In this document: positions 1-7,603 of the stretch, piece after piece
How positions within the stretch are numbered: position 1 is the stretch's first letter
Layout of the letters: every line of letters begins with the position of its first letter
Source: Lewinella sp039816955
GTDB taxonomy: Bacteria > Bacteroidota > Bacteroidia > Chitinophagales > Saprospiraceae
DNA: 23,101 nt
Assembly: GCA_039816955.1 (NCBI GenBank)
Contig: JBCBWU010000117.1
Location: forward strand, 1-23,101
Reading direction: 5' to 3'
Position numbers and translations under genes: made by a program
Notes under the pieces: generated by a model
What the model was told of the DNA's origin: nothing
The model's input: the letters and a program-made list of their open reading frames with translations, nothing else
The model's database searches: none

Positions 1-204
1 CGAGATCGCTTTGATGCCGGCTATCGTTTAATTGACGTAGAGACCTACATGGTTGGTGCCACCCGTAAATACGCTGGCGTTTGGGAACCCGCTACCGAAG
101 GCGAAGCGCGCTGGTTTAACATCGACATGGGCGATTGGGTAAACGAAAAGCACATTCCGCTAGTAGAGGATGGCTACGAATTACTGGACTTAGAAAAATT
201 CTAG
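1..204 (+). CDS. 3' end of a BTRD1-like (polyglycine-hydrolase-type repeat) protein, partial
   Basis: An open frame enters from the left edge and stops with TAG at 202-204, giving the last 67 residues of a protein whose start lies outside the window. The segment GYRLIDVETYMVG followed by RKYAGVWEP resembles the 'bacterial tandem repeat domain 1' unit (PF17660), in which a G-Y-R-L strand is followed by a RYAAVWE-type strand. Such repeats occur in secreted or surface proteins, including fungal and bacterial polyglycine hydrolases and serine hydrolases. Only one unit and a short acidic tail (EDGYELLDLEKF) are visible, so any catalytic domain upstream cannot be judged. The gene is closed by the hairpin at 235-275, which separates it from the next gene. 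The family assignment is from motif recall only. Confidence 0.6.
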   Translation, partial: RDRFDAGYRLIDVETYMVGATRKYAGVWEPATEGEARWFNIDMGDWVNEKHIPLVEDGYELLDLEKF

Positions 205-234
205 TGCTATAATTTATAACTTGAGCTAGTCTGG

Positions 235-276
235 AAAACGGCGGGGTCGAACTATCAATTCTGCCTCGCCGTTTTG
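235..276 (+). terminator. Rho-independent terminator after the BTRD1-like gene
   Basis: A 12-bp stem pairs 235-246 (AAAACGGCGGGG) with 264-275 (CCTCGCCGTTTT), with one G-U pair and a 17-nt loop. The 3' arm ends in four T residues. It lies 30 nt after the TAG stop and 26 nt before the AraC-type gene, so it probably ends the upstream transcript. The A-rich 5' flank means it could also work for the opposite strand. Confidence 0.8.
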
Positions 277-301
277 TATTTAGCCAAATACGACACTAAG
301 C

Positions 302-1219
302 ATGACCGAGCTCCAGCACTACCCAAGCCTTAGCGCTTATTGTAAAGCCATAGGCATACCCGCACCTAAGAGTGAAGGCTATGATGTGCGGAGTTTTGCA
401 GAGAACATGAAGACGGTAAAGCAGTCGATGCCGCCGTTTAAGCACGAGTTTTATGCGCTGGCACTAAAAGTAGAAGGTGGTGGAACTGTCACTACCGGCA
501 ACCATACTACGGCTGACCTAGAAGCCACCGTATTCTTTAATTCCCCTTACCAAAGTCTCCATTGGGATATTGCACCAAATTGGGAGGGCTACTATGTCAT
601 TTTCTCTGAAGACTTCCTTCGTGGCACAGGAAATCAACAGCGTTTAACACAACGATTTCCCTTTTTGCTAAACGACAATACCTATCCTTTACCGCTTGCG
701 CAAGAGGCAATCTCTCCCTTAGTGCGTGTCTTTGAAAACCTCTACGAGGAGCACCAACAAACTGCGGCGCACCAGGACGATATCATTCGTCACTACATTC
801 AGATCTTATTACTGCAAACGGCTCGGCTATTTTACAAACACGCTCCAAAAGACTACAGTAGCACCACCCAGCGCGATAACGATTTGAACACAGTGAGTCG
901 CTTTCGAGCCTTAATCGAAACCGCTTTTTATCCCAATCAAAAGCACGGTGCCGAATCTCCGCACCAGGTACAGTATTACGCGCAGCAACTCAACATTCAC
1001 CCCAACCACCTCAATGCCCTCACTCAGCGAATTGCCGGCCATTCTGCTTCCGACCTCATCCAACAGCACCTCTTAGCGTTAGCTACCGCAAAGCTGAGAA
1101 GCACCCAACTTTCTGTCAAGGAAATTGCGTACGATTTGTACTTCCACTACCCTAATCACTTCTCTACCTTCTTTAAAAAGCAAACCGGCCAAAGCCCAAA
1201 TGCCTTCAGGAAAGCGTAG
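302..1219 (+). CDS. AraC-family transcriptional regulator
   Basis: A 305-residue DNA-binding regulator. The last ~90 residues form the AraC/XylS double helix-turn-helix: the first HTH falls in YYAQQLNIHPNHLNALTQR, and the second in VKEIAYDLYFHYPNHFSTFF followed by KKQTGQSPNAFRK, which matches the family signature (A-x-x-x-G-F/Y-x-x-x-x-x-F-x-x-x-F-K-K-x-x-G-x-x-P-x-x-x-R). Residues ~20-180 have the spacing of a cupin-like effector domain (VFFNSPYQSLHWDI), as in regulators that sense small molecules; no ligand can be named. The ATG at 302 follows directly after the upstream terminator. The hydrolase gene 110 bp downstream, with a 21-bp direct repeat in its leader, is the obvious candidate target. 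Family assignment is firm; the target is inferred. Confidence 0.93.
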   Translation: MTELQHYPSLSAYCKAIGIPAPKSEGYDVRSFAENMKTVKQSMPPFKHEFYALALKVEGGGTVTTGNHTTADLEATVFFNSPYQSLHWDIAPNWEGYYVIFSEDFLRGTGNQQRLTQRFPFLLNDNTYPLPLAQEAISPLVRVFENLYEEHQQTAAHQDDIIRHYIQILLLQTARLFYKHAPKDYSSTTQRDNDLNTVSRFRALIETAFYPNQKHGAESPHQVQYYAQQLNIHPNHLNALTQRIAGHSASDLIQQHLLALATAKLRSTQLSVKEIAYDLYFHYPNHFSTFFKKQTGQSPNAFRKA

Positions 1220-1233
1220 CCTCCTGCTACACA

Positions 1234-1275
1234 TTTGATATCCGTATTTCCTGCTTTGATATCTGTATTTCCTAC
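1234..1275 (+). promoter_or_regulatory. 21-bp tandem direct repeat, candidate AraC-family operator
   Basis: Two head-to-tail 21-bp units at 1234-1254 and 1255-1275, both starting TTTGATATC, match at 19 of 21 positions (differences at unit positions 10 and 20). A 21-bp period equals two helical turns, the arrangement many AraC-type dimers use. The second unit touches the predicted -33 region of the hydrolase promoter, as expected for a class II activator. It lies 14 nt after the regulator's stop codon. Binding is inferred, not shown. Confidence 0.55.
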
Positions 1276-1298
1276 CGCCCGGTGGGCCAATACCTTTG
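1268..1298 (+). promoter_or_regulatory. Candidate Bacteroidota promoter for the SnoaL/hydrolase gene
   Basis: TACCTTTG at 1291-1298 is a full match to the Bacteroidota -7 element TAnnTTTG. A weak -33 (TTTC, 1268-1271) lies 19 nt upstream. Transcription would start near 1305, 25 nt before the ATG at 1330, which argues against the GTG at 1282 as the true start. The poor -33 overlapping the direct repeat suits an activator-dependent promoter. Confidence 0.5.
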
Positions 1299-1329
1299 TC
1301 GTGTAACAAAGAAAAAGCAAACCGGCATC

Positions 1330-3261
1330 ATGAAATACTATGCACATCTCATTCTTCTTCTTTTCCCTTTAGCCTTAACGGGCCGGAATAATTTCAATAA
1401 TAATTTCAACCGCAATAATCAGATACAGCAAATGAAACCTTCCGCATTTGACCAAGACCAAATGGCAATCCAAGGTCTTCTGGAAAAACTATTCAGCGCT
1501 GCAGACCAGCGTGACTGGGAAGCCGCAAAATCCGTAATGGCACCCGAGGTGTATACCGATTACACGGCCTTGGGTGGCGCAGCTGGCGTGCAAACACCAG
1601 CGCAAATCGTCACCGGCTGGGTAGGCATGCTTCCTGGCTTTGAGCGTACTGTGCACCAAATTCACAACTTCGCTATTTGGGTAGCAGGAGACCGAGCAAC
1701 AAGTACTTTTGACGGTATCGCCGTGCACTACTTACAGGTCCCGGACGGTGAGAACTACTGGACCGTTTTCGCGGGCTACGATACCGAATTTATCCAGATC
1801 GACGGTGAATGGAAATTGGCACGGATTGACTTAAGCTTGTACCAACTGGCTGGTAATAGTGACCTGCCACAGGTAGCCTTGAAAAACGTAGCCAATAATG
1901 CTATCCCTGAGCTTCAAGACAGCTCGGATGCCACCGAAAGCGTAGAGCGTTTTTTCCAGGCCTTAGAGCAGACCAACTTCCCCGCCTTTTTGGATAATCT
2001 TTCCGCGGAGGCGGTACAAGAAATGCCACTGGCCCCTAGCGCATTTCCTAAAACTTTGGAAGGCAAGTCTGCACTAGAGCAGCTCTACAGTGGAGTCATG
2101 GATTATGAGCAACAGTATACCCGCACTTATTTTCCTACCGGAAACCCACAAGCAGTTTTGGTCAAATTTCAAGGCAAAGTGATGACCGAAGCGGGTAAGG
2201 CCTACAACAACTTTTACGTCAACCTTTTTGAAATAGATGAGGCCGGAAAAATTGTGCGCAATGTAGAGCACTTTAATCCTGGCATATTGCTTAATAGTTG
2301 GACAGGCTTACAACCAGAAACCTATTCTGTACATCAGGCCGGTGCCCGCACCGATGGCGGGGTACAAATGGAGCAAATGCAGTTTGCAAGTAGTGGGATT
2401 AACTTACAAGGACACCTGTTTCTGCCTCCAAATTTCGACACCAACGCACAGTATCCAGCAGTAGTAGTAACCGGCAGCTGGACCAGTGTAAAGGAGCAAA
2501 TGCCGGACGAGTACGCAAGCCTAATTGCCCAACAAGGCTTCATTGCTTTGACGTTTGACTTCACCGGCTTCGGCGAAAGCGAAGGGCAGCCCAGACAGGT
2601 AGAAGACTACGAGCTCAAGATTAATGACATCAAAGCAGCAATCGCTTATTTGAATAGCCATCCTAATGTGACCAAGGAGGAAATTACTGGTATGGGAGTT
2701 TGTGCCAGTGCCGGCTACATGGCGTACGCAGCAGCTCGGGATGATCGCATGAGCCAACTGGTACTGGTAGCGCCTTGGTTACACAACCCAGCAATTGCCA
2801 AAAGCATTTACGATATGCGCCCCGGCGGTACGGAGGGCTTGTTGCAAGCTGCTAAGGAAGCCAAAGTAGCATACGCTAACACTGGAGAAATGCCATACGT
2901 ATTGGCCGCTAGTGAGCTGGACCCCTTAAGTGCGATGTACGTGCCGGAAAACGCATTCGACTACTACCTAAATCCTGCAAAAGCTGCCGGCACTTATTAC
3001 GACAACCGTTTTGCCGTAAGTAGCTGGGAGCCTTGGCTCACTTTTGATGGTATCGGTGCGGCCAAGGAGGTCAAACAACCTGTACTCATTGTACACAGTG
3101 AGAGCGGCGCGGTGCCACAGGGCGCACAAAGTTTTTACGATCAGCTAAGTGGTGAAAAGCAATTGGTTTGGCTTAATGCTTACAACCAGCAGCAGTTGTA
3201 CCACGAGGCCGAAGCTGTAAATAGTGCGATTGATCAAGTAATGGATTACTTAAAGAAATAA
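1330..3261 (+). CDS. Secreted two-SnoaL-like-domain plus alpha/beta hydrolase protein
   Basis: A 643-residue protein from the ATG at 1330, chosen because a signal peptide (MKYYAHLILLLFPLALTG) starts there and the predicted promoter lies downstream of the alternative GTG at 1282. An Asn-rich linker (residues ~20-31) follows. Residues ~40-175 and ~200-320 look like two SnoaL/NTF2-like domains (LLEKLFSAADQRDWEAAKSVM; VERFFQALEQTNFPAFLDNL). Residues ~345-643 are a YcjY-type alpha/beta hydrolase: DFTGFGESEG, then the nucleophile elbow VCASAGY with Ser460. At the C-terminus, where YcjY-like proteins usually carry the catalytic His in a THVDLYD-type motif, this protein has NQQQLYH, so the His is displaced or lost. 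The signal sequence ends LTGR rather than LTGC, so it is not a standard lipoprotein. Substrate unknown; probably controlled by the adjacent AraC-type regulator. Confidence 0.82.
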   Translation: MKYYAHLILLLFPLALTGRNNFNNNFNRNNQIQQMKPSAFDQDQMAIQGLLEKLFSAADQRDWEAAKSVMAPEVYTDYTALGGAAGVQTPAQIVTGWVGMLPGFERTVHQIHNFAIWVAGDRATSTFDGIAVHYLQVPDGENYWTVFAGYDTEFIQIDGEWKLARIDLSLYQLAGNSDLPQVALKNVANNAIPELQDSSDATESVERFFQALEQTNFPAFLDNLSAEAVQEMPLAPSAFPKTLEGKSALEQLYSGVMDYEQQYTRTYFPTGNPQAVLVKFQGKVMTEAGKAYNNFYVNLFEIDEAGKIVRNVEHFNPGILLNSWTGLQPETYSVHQAGARTDGGVQMEQMQFASSGINLQGHLFLPPNFDTNAQYPAVVVTGSWTSVKEQMPDEYASLIAQQGFIALTFDFTGFGESEGQPRQVEDYELKINDIKAAIAYLNSHPNVTKEEITGMGVCASAGYMAYAAARDDRMSQLVLVAPWLHNPAIAKSIYDMRPGGTEGLLQAAKEAKVAYANTGEMPYVLAASELDPLSAMYVPENAFDYYLNPAKAAGTYYDNRFAVSSWEPWLTFDGIGAAKEVKQPVLIVHSESGAVPQGAQSFYDQLSGEKQLVWLNAYNQQQLYHEAEAVNSAIDQVMDYLKK

Positions 3262-3289
3262 CCCCCTTGTTAAGCCTATGAAATGGCCT

Positions 3290-3325
3290 AAGCCGCATAC
3301 TGTTAGATCAGTGTGTGGCTTTTTA
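3290..3325 (+). terminator. Strong rho-independent terminator
   Basis: A 13-bp stem pairs 3290-3302 with 3309-3321 (AAGCCGCATACTG with CAGTGTGTGGCTT, two G-U pairs on this strand), has a 6-nt loop, and runs into a T5 tract at 3320-3324. The G-U pairs favour function on the plus strand. It lies 29 nt after the hydrolase stop and isolates the next operon. Confidence 0.88.
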
Positions 3326-3495
3326 TTTGTGGATAATCTACCCCTTACCTTGGTTTTGCGAAATTCATTCCGCTTTCAATCTCTACGACGGAATAAATTC
3401 AGCGAAACTGATAACAACACTTTCAATCTAGCACATTCCCATGACCTTAGCTTTAATGCCGTACTTTAGTACATCCTACCCACCAACCTACACTT

Positions 3496-4443
3496 ATGAA
3501 ATACGGCACACTACTCTTGTCATTCTTGCTCTTATATGCTTGCCAAGGCCCCACTTCACAAGAAGCACCTAGCGAGGAAAGTGTTGATTTAGCACCACAA
3601 CTAGAAGCCATTACACTACTAGGAGACAGCATTTATAGTGCACCTCCGGAAGCGGGAAAAGCCCTGGAAAACTATGAGCTAGCCAAGGCCAAATACGAAG
3701 CTGATGCTAATAATCCCGAAGCCATCATCTGGTACGGTCGTAGAACAGCTTACTTAGGGCACTTCAGAAAAGCAATCGACATCTACGCGGAGGGCATTGA
3801 AAAGCATCCGGAAGATGCCCGCTTTTATCGCCACCGGGGTCACCGTTATATTTCTACGCGTCAATACGAAAAAGCCATCGCCGATTTTGAGAAAGCAGCC
3901 ACCCTAATTGAAGGTCAAGCAGACCAAACGGAACCCGATGGCCTGCCGAATGATCAGAATATTCCGCTAAGCACACTGCACGGAAATATTTGGTACCATC
4001 TTGGCTTAGCGTACTATCTACAAAATGACATGCCCAAAGCACTCGAAGCATTTGGTAACCGAACCGTTACTCATAAGTACGACGATAATATTGTTTCTGG
4101 TGGCCACTGGTTGTATATGATCAATCGGCGACTTGGCCAAACAGAGGCAGCAGAGAGTATCATCGCTCCTATCCACGGTGAAATGGATGTTATTGAAAAC
4201 GGCAGCTATTATCAAATGTGTCGTTTCTACCAGGGAGCGATTAGCGCGGAGGACTTGCAGCCCGCTGGCAAAAGCTCCTCCTCGGATGATGTGCTCCGTT
4301 ACGGTCTTGGCAATTGGCATCTCTATCACGAACAAGACACCGCAGCGGCGAAGGAGCAGTACCGCTTGCTTCTAGCCGAAGGTAATCCGTTTAGCTTTGC
4401 TTACCTGGCAGCGGAAGCAGATTGGAAACGACTGTTTGAATAA
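3496..4443 (+). CDS. TPR-repeat lipoprotein
   Basis: A 315-residue lipoprotein. The leader MKYGTLLLSFLLLYAC has a hydrophobic stretch ending in a signal-peptidase-II lipobox (L-Y-A-C, Cys16). Tetratricopeptide-type helix pairs follow: AIIWYGRRTAYLGHFRKAI, ARFYRHRGHRYISTRQYEKA and WYHLGLAYYLQNDMPKALEA, with the usual W/Y-x-x-L/R-G-x-x-Y spacing. No catalytic motif is seen, so it is probably a protein-binding scaffold at the envelope. It lies 11 bp upstream of the penicillin-acylase lipoprotein and is likely its operon partner. A TAnnTTTG-like sequence (TACTTTAG, 3462-3469) lies before it, but I see no clear -33 element. The TPR assignment is confident; its client is unknown. Confidence 0.88.
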   Translation: MKYGTLLLSFLLLYACQGPTSQEAPSEESVDLAPQLEAITLLGDSIYSAPPEAGKALENYELAKAKYEADANNPEAIIWYGRRTAYLGHFRKAIDIYAEGIEKHPEDARFYRHRGHRYISTRQYEKAIADFEKAATLIEGQADQTEPDGLPNDQNIPLSTLHGNIWYHLGLAYYLQNDMPKALEAFGNRTVTHKYDDNIVSGGHWLYMINRRLGQTEAAESIIAPIHGEMDVIENGSYYQMCRFYQGAISAEDLQPAGKSSSSDDVLRYGLGNWHLYHEQDTAAAKEQYRLLLAEGNPFSFAYLAAEADWKRLFE

Positions 4444-4454
4444 CGCACAAACCT

Positions 4455-6872
4455 ATGAGCATGAGACTTGCCCTTCTCCACATTATCACTCTATTCCTAT
4501 TTTTTGGCTGCCGACAAGCGCCTGATCAAAATAAGCACCAGATCAACCTCACCGGTTTGAATGATAAGGTTGAAGTTTTACGCGATGCGTATGGGATCAA
4601 TCATATCTACGCCAATAACCAGCGCGATCTTTTTTTTGCGCAAGGGTACTGTGCAGCGAAAGATCGTCTGTTCCAATTTGAGATTTGGCGCCGGCAAGCT
4701 ACTGGCACCGTAGCCGAAATACTGGGACCACGTGAACTCAAACGAGACATTGGCACTCGGCTTTTCATGTACCGTGGGGAATTGGAAACAGAATTTCAAT
4801 ATTACCACCCGGACGGCGTTGAGATTATCAACGCTTACACCGATGGCGTCAATGCGTATATAGAGGAAGTACTCCAAGACACTAGTCTATTGCCCATCAC
4901 CTTCAAAGCACTGGGTATCCTACCGGAAAAATGGACACCAGAAGTCGTTATTTCAAGGCATCAAGGTCTGCTGGGAAATATCGAAACCGAACTTGATGTA
5001 GCCCGAGCGGTAGTACAGATGGGTGTAGAAAAAACCAAGGAATACTACTGGTTTCACCCCAAAGAACCTGCGCTGAACTTAGATCCTGCTATTGATGGTC
5101 AATTATTGCTTTCTGATCAAATACTGGAGCTCTATAATGCCTACCGGAAATCTGTTACGTTTCAGCCAGAAGATATTCTTCCTGCTTACCGCACTAAGGA
5201 TGAGTCTATAGGCACCAACGAAACCCCTGATGATACAAGAGAAGCACAGTGGTGGTTAGGTTCCAATAATTGGGTTACCAGCCCCAAACTGGGCAAGGAC
5301 GGGCACGTCTTTATGGCCAACGATCCACACCGCAGGCTAGCAGTGCCTTCACTTCGTTATTGGGTGCACCTCTCTGCGCCAGGCTGGAATGTGATAGGCG
5401 GTGGCGAACCCGAAATTCCCGGCGTTTCAATAGGTCATAATGACTATGGTGCGTGGGGCCTGACCGTTTTCCGCACGGACGGAGAAGATCTTTACGTGTA
5501 CGATTTGAACCCAGACAACCCGCTGGAGTATCGCTACGCTGATGGTTGGGAAAGTATGCAAACGATCAATGAAACCATTGAGGTAAAAGGAGCAGAGGAT
5601 ATGGAAGTTGATTTACACTACACCAGACACGGACCTGTCACTTACATAGATAGCATTAATCACAAAGCCTATGCCATTCGTTGTGCCTGGTTAGAGCCTG
5701 GTGGTTCTCCTTACTTAGCATCTCTTCGCATGGATCAAGCCACCGATTGGGAATCTTATCGAGAGGCCTGCAACTATAGTCACATCCCCGGTGAGAATAT
5801 GATCTGGGCGGATAAAGAGGGTAATATTGGCTGGCAAGCAGTGGGCATCGCACCAGTACGTAGAAATTTCAGTGGTATGGTACCCGTACCTGGGGATGGC
5901 CGTTACGAGTGGGATGGTTACTTACCCATCAAAGAGAAGCCAAGTGTATTTAACCTAGAGGAAGGCTTTTTTGCTACCGCCAACCAAAACGTAACTCCGG
6001 AATCCTACACGGAATGGGACGCCATTGGCTTTAACTGGTCAGATCCTTACCGTGGCGAGCGCGTGGAAGAAGTCTTGAGCGCTGGAGAAGCACTCACAAT
6101 GGAAGATATGAAGCACCTACAGACTGACTATCTGTCGATTCCCGCCCGAACTTTAGTACCACTTCTAGACAAACTTGTTCCCGATAGTGATTTAGCAAGA
6201 AGCGCAAAAGAACGTCTACTTGATTGGGATTTTGTGCTAACACCTGAGTCGGCAGAAGCCGGAATTTATGTGCGTTGGGAAAATGAATTGAAGGAACGCT
6301 TATTCGATTACTTTCCTGATCCAGAAGCTGAGCGAGTAGAGCCAGATATTCAGCTCACCAAAATTATGCAATGGATATTAGCGCCCAGCACGAAAATGGG
6401 TAATCCATTCCAGGCAGAGATAGAAGCCTACCTAATCGGCACCTTTAATTCTGCGGTGAAAGAAATGGAAGAACGTTTTGGTGTAGATATGTATAGTTGG
6501 CAGTATGGACAAGCGGGCTACAAGCACGTACAAATCTTTCACCCGCTGGGCAAAGTGGTAAATGATGAATTAAAGGCACAACTCAATACGAGTGTCATCC
6601 CTCGTGGTGGAAACCAATACACGCCGGGTGCTACCGGCGGCAATGAGGAACAAACTCACGGTGCCACCTTCCGCATCATTGTAGACGTAACGGATTGGGA
6701 CCAAAGCGTAGGTATGAATTCGCCGGGACAATCCGGAGACCCAAGCAGCCCGTATTATAAAAACCTATACAAACAATGGGGAAATGATGGCTTCTTTCCA
6801 TTGTACTTCAGTCGCGAAAAAATCGAAAGTGTCCGCAGTGAACATTCCGTACTGGTTCCTGACGGGGAATAA
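4455..6872 (+). CDS. Penicillin acylase family lipoprotein (Ntn hydrolase)
   Basis: An 805-residue precursor of the penicillin amidase / acyl-homoserine-lactone acylase family, which cleaves N-acyl amide bonds. The leader ends FLFFGC (lipobox Cys19, or Cys17 if the second ATG at 4461 is used), so it should be membrane-anchored. The alpha-subunit region is residues ~35-265 (VEVLRDAYGINHIYANN, DLFFAQGYCAAKDRLFQFE). Autocleavage should occur between Gly269 and Ser270 in QWWLGSNNWV, exposing Ser270 as the N-terminal nucleophile. Downstream family motifs are present: ANDPHRRL, IPGVSIGHND and ATANQ, with Asn510 the expected oxyanion residue. Length is typical of the family. It follows the TPR lipoprotein by 11 bp. 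Substrate cannot be told from sequence: beta-lactam side chain, acyl-homoserine lactone or peptide amide are all possible. Confidence 0.95.
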   Translation: MSMRLALLHIITLFLFFGCRQAPDQNKHQINLTGLNDKVEVLRDAYGINHIYANNQRDLFFAQGYCAAKDRLFQFEIWRRQATGTVAEILGPRELKRDIGTRLFMYRGELETEFQYYHPDGVEIINAYTDGVNAYIEEVLQDTSLLPITFKALGILPEKWTPEVVISRHQGLLGNIETELDVARAVVQMGVEKTKEYYWFHPKEPALNLDPAIDGQLLLSDQILELYNAYRKSVTFQPEDILPAYRTKDESIGTNETPDDTREAQWWLGSNNWVTSPKLGKDGHVFMANDPHRRLAVPSLRYWVHLSAPGWNVIGGGEPEIPGVSIGHNDYGAWGLTVFRTDGEDLYVYDLNPDNPLEYRYADGWESMQTINETIEVKGAEDMEVDLHYTRHGPVTYIDSINHKAYAIRCAWLEPGGSPYLASLRMDQATDWESYREACNYSHIPGENMIWADKEGNIGWQAVGIAPVRRNFSGMVPVPGDGRYEWDGYLPIKEKPSVFNLEEGFFATANQNVTPESYTEWDAIGFNWSDPYRGERVEEVLSAGEALTMEDMKHLQTDYLSIPARTLVPLLDKLVPDSDLARSAKERLLDWDFVLTPESAEAGIYVRWENELKERLFDYFPDPEAERVEPDIQLTKIMQWILAPSTKMGNPFQAEIEAYLIGTFNSAVKEMEERFGVDMYSWQYGQAGYKHVQIFHPLGKVVNDELKAQLNTSVIPRGGNQYTPGATGGNEEQTHGATFRIIVDVTDWDQSVGMNSPGQSGDPSSPYYKNLYKQWGNDGFFPLYFSREKIESVRSEHSVLVPDGE

Positions 6873-6904
6873 AACGAAAAGTCCACGGCTGGTGTTCTCC
6901 GCAC

Positions 6905-7603
6905 ATGTCATTACAACAACTAGCGGCGGATTTATTGCTGGCGGTAAAGAGGCGAGAGGATGCTACACCTTTGATTAGTCGACTAGCTAGGCTTCCAGTA
7001 GGGGTATTGAAAGCGAACTTATCGACGGATGAGCAGAAAAAAGCCTTTTGGATTAATTGCTACAATGCCTTTTTCTTGCATTTACGCAGAGACCAGGGTG
7101 TGGAAAAGCCCACGATTTATCGTAATCAGTTATGCCGCATTGCGGGTCAAGATTTTAGTTTGGACGAAATAGAACATGGTATCCTACGCCGATACCGCGC
7201 TAAGCGGGGTGCAGGCTTTCTACCAAACCTATTCACTCCAAGACACATCCGCAAATTGGCAGTGGATCGGATCGATTTTCGAATTCATTTTGCCCTCAAC
7301 TGCGGAGCGATTAGCTGCCCACCTATTGCTTTCTATACGCCAGAACAAATCGATCAACAGCTAGAAATAGCGACCACCAGTTTCCTCGAAAATGACACCT
7401 GGTTCGAACCGGAGAAAAATGAGGTTCACTTTTCCCGTTTAGGCCTATGGTATTTAGGTGATTTCGGCGGACAGCATGGTATTAGAAAAATTGTGCGGCA
7501 TTATTTGAAAGTAGGTCAACCCAGTAGTCAGATTATATTCAATGACTACAACTGGGAAGAGAATTTAGATAACTTTGTCGATTATCAATTATCGACCGCT
7601 TGA
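6905..7603 (+). CDS. DUF547 domain-containing protein
   Basis: A 232-residue protein that is essentially one DUF547 domain. Family hallmarks are all present in order: KKAFWINCYNA, then FSLDEIEHGILR, then RIHFALNCGAISCPPI, then YTPEQIDQQL. DUF547 is a widespread family of unknown biochemical function whose core has been compared to papain-like thiol folds; the Cys in the NCGAISC segment is conserved. No signal peptide or membrane segment is visible, so it is probably cytoplasmic. It starts 32 bp after the penicillin acylase, and its TGA overlaps the TTG start of the methyltransferase (TTGA), so the two are probably translationally coupled. Confidence 0.9.
   Translation: MSLQQLAADLLLAVKRREDATPLISRLARLPVGVLKANLSTDEQKKAFWINCYNAFFLHLRRDQGVEKPTIYRNQLCRIAGQDFSLDEIEHGILRRYRAKRGAGFLPNLFTPRHIRKLAVDRIDFRIHFALNCGAISCPPIAFYTPEQIDQQLEIATTSFLENDTWFEPEKNEVHFSRLGLWYLGDFGGQHGIRKIVRHYLKVGQPSSQIIFNDYNWEENLDNFVDYQLSTA

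Noticed and set aside
1282..1329. Upstream GTG start extending the hydrolase by 16 residues
   Set aside because: It would put a charged segment before the signal peptide and lies upstream of the predicted transcription start; the ATG at 1330 is preferred.
3278..3469. 63-codon plus-strand open frame after the hydrolase gene
   Set aside because: It runs straight through the strong terminator at 3290-3325, has low-complexity composition and no recognisable domain.
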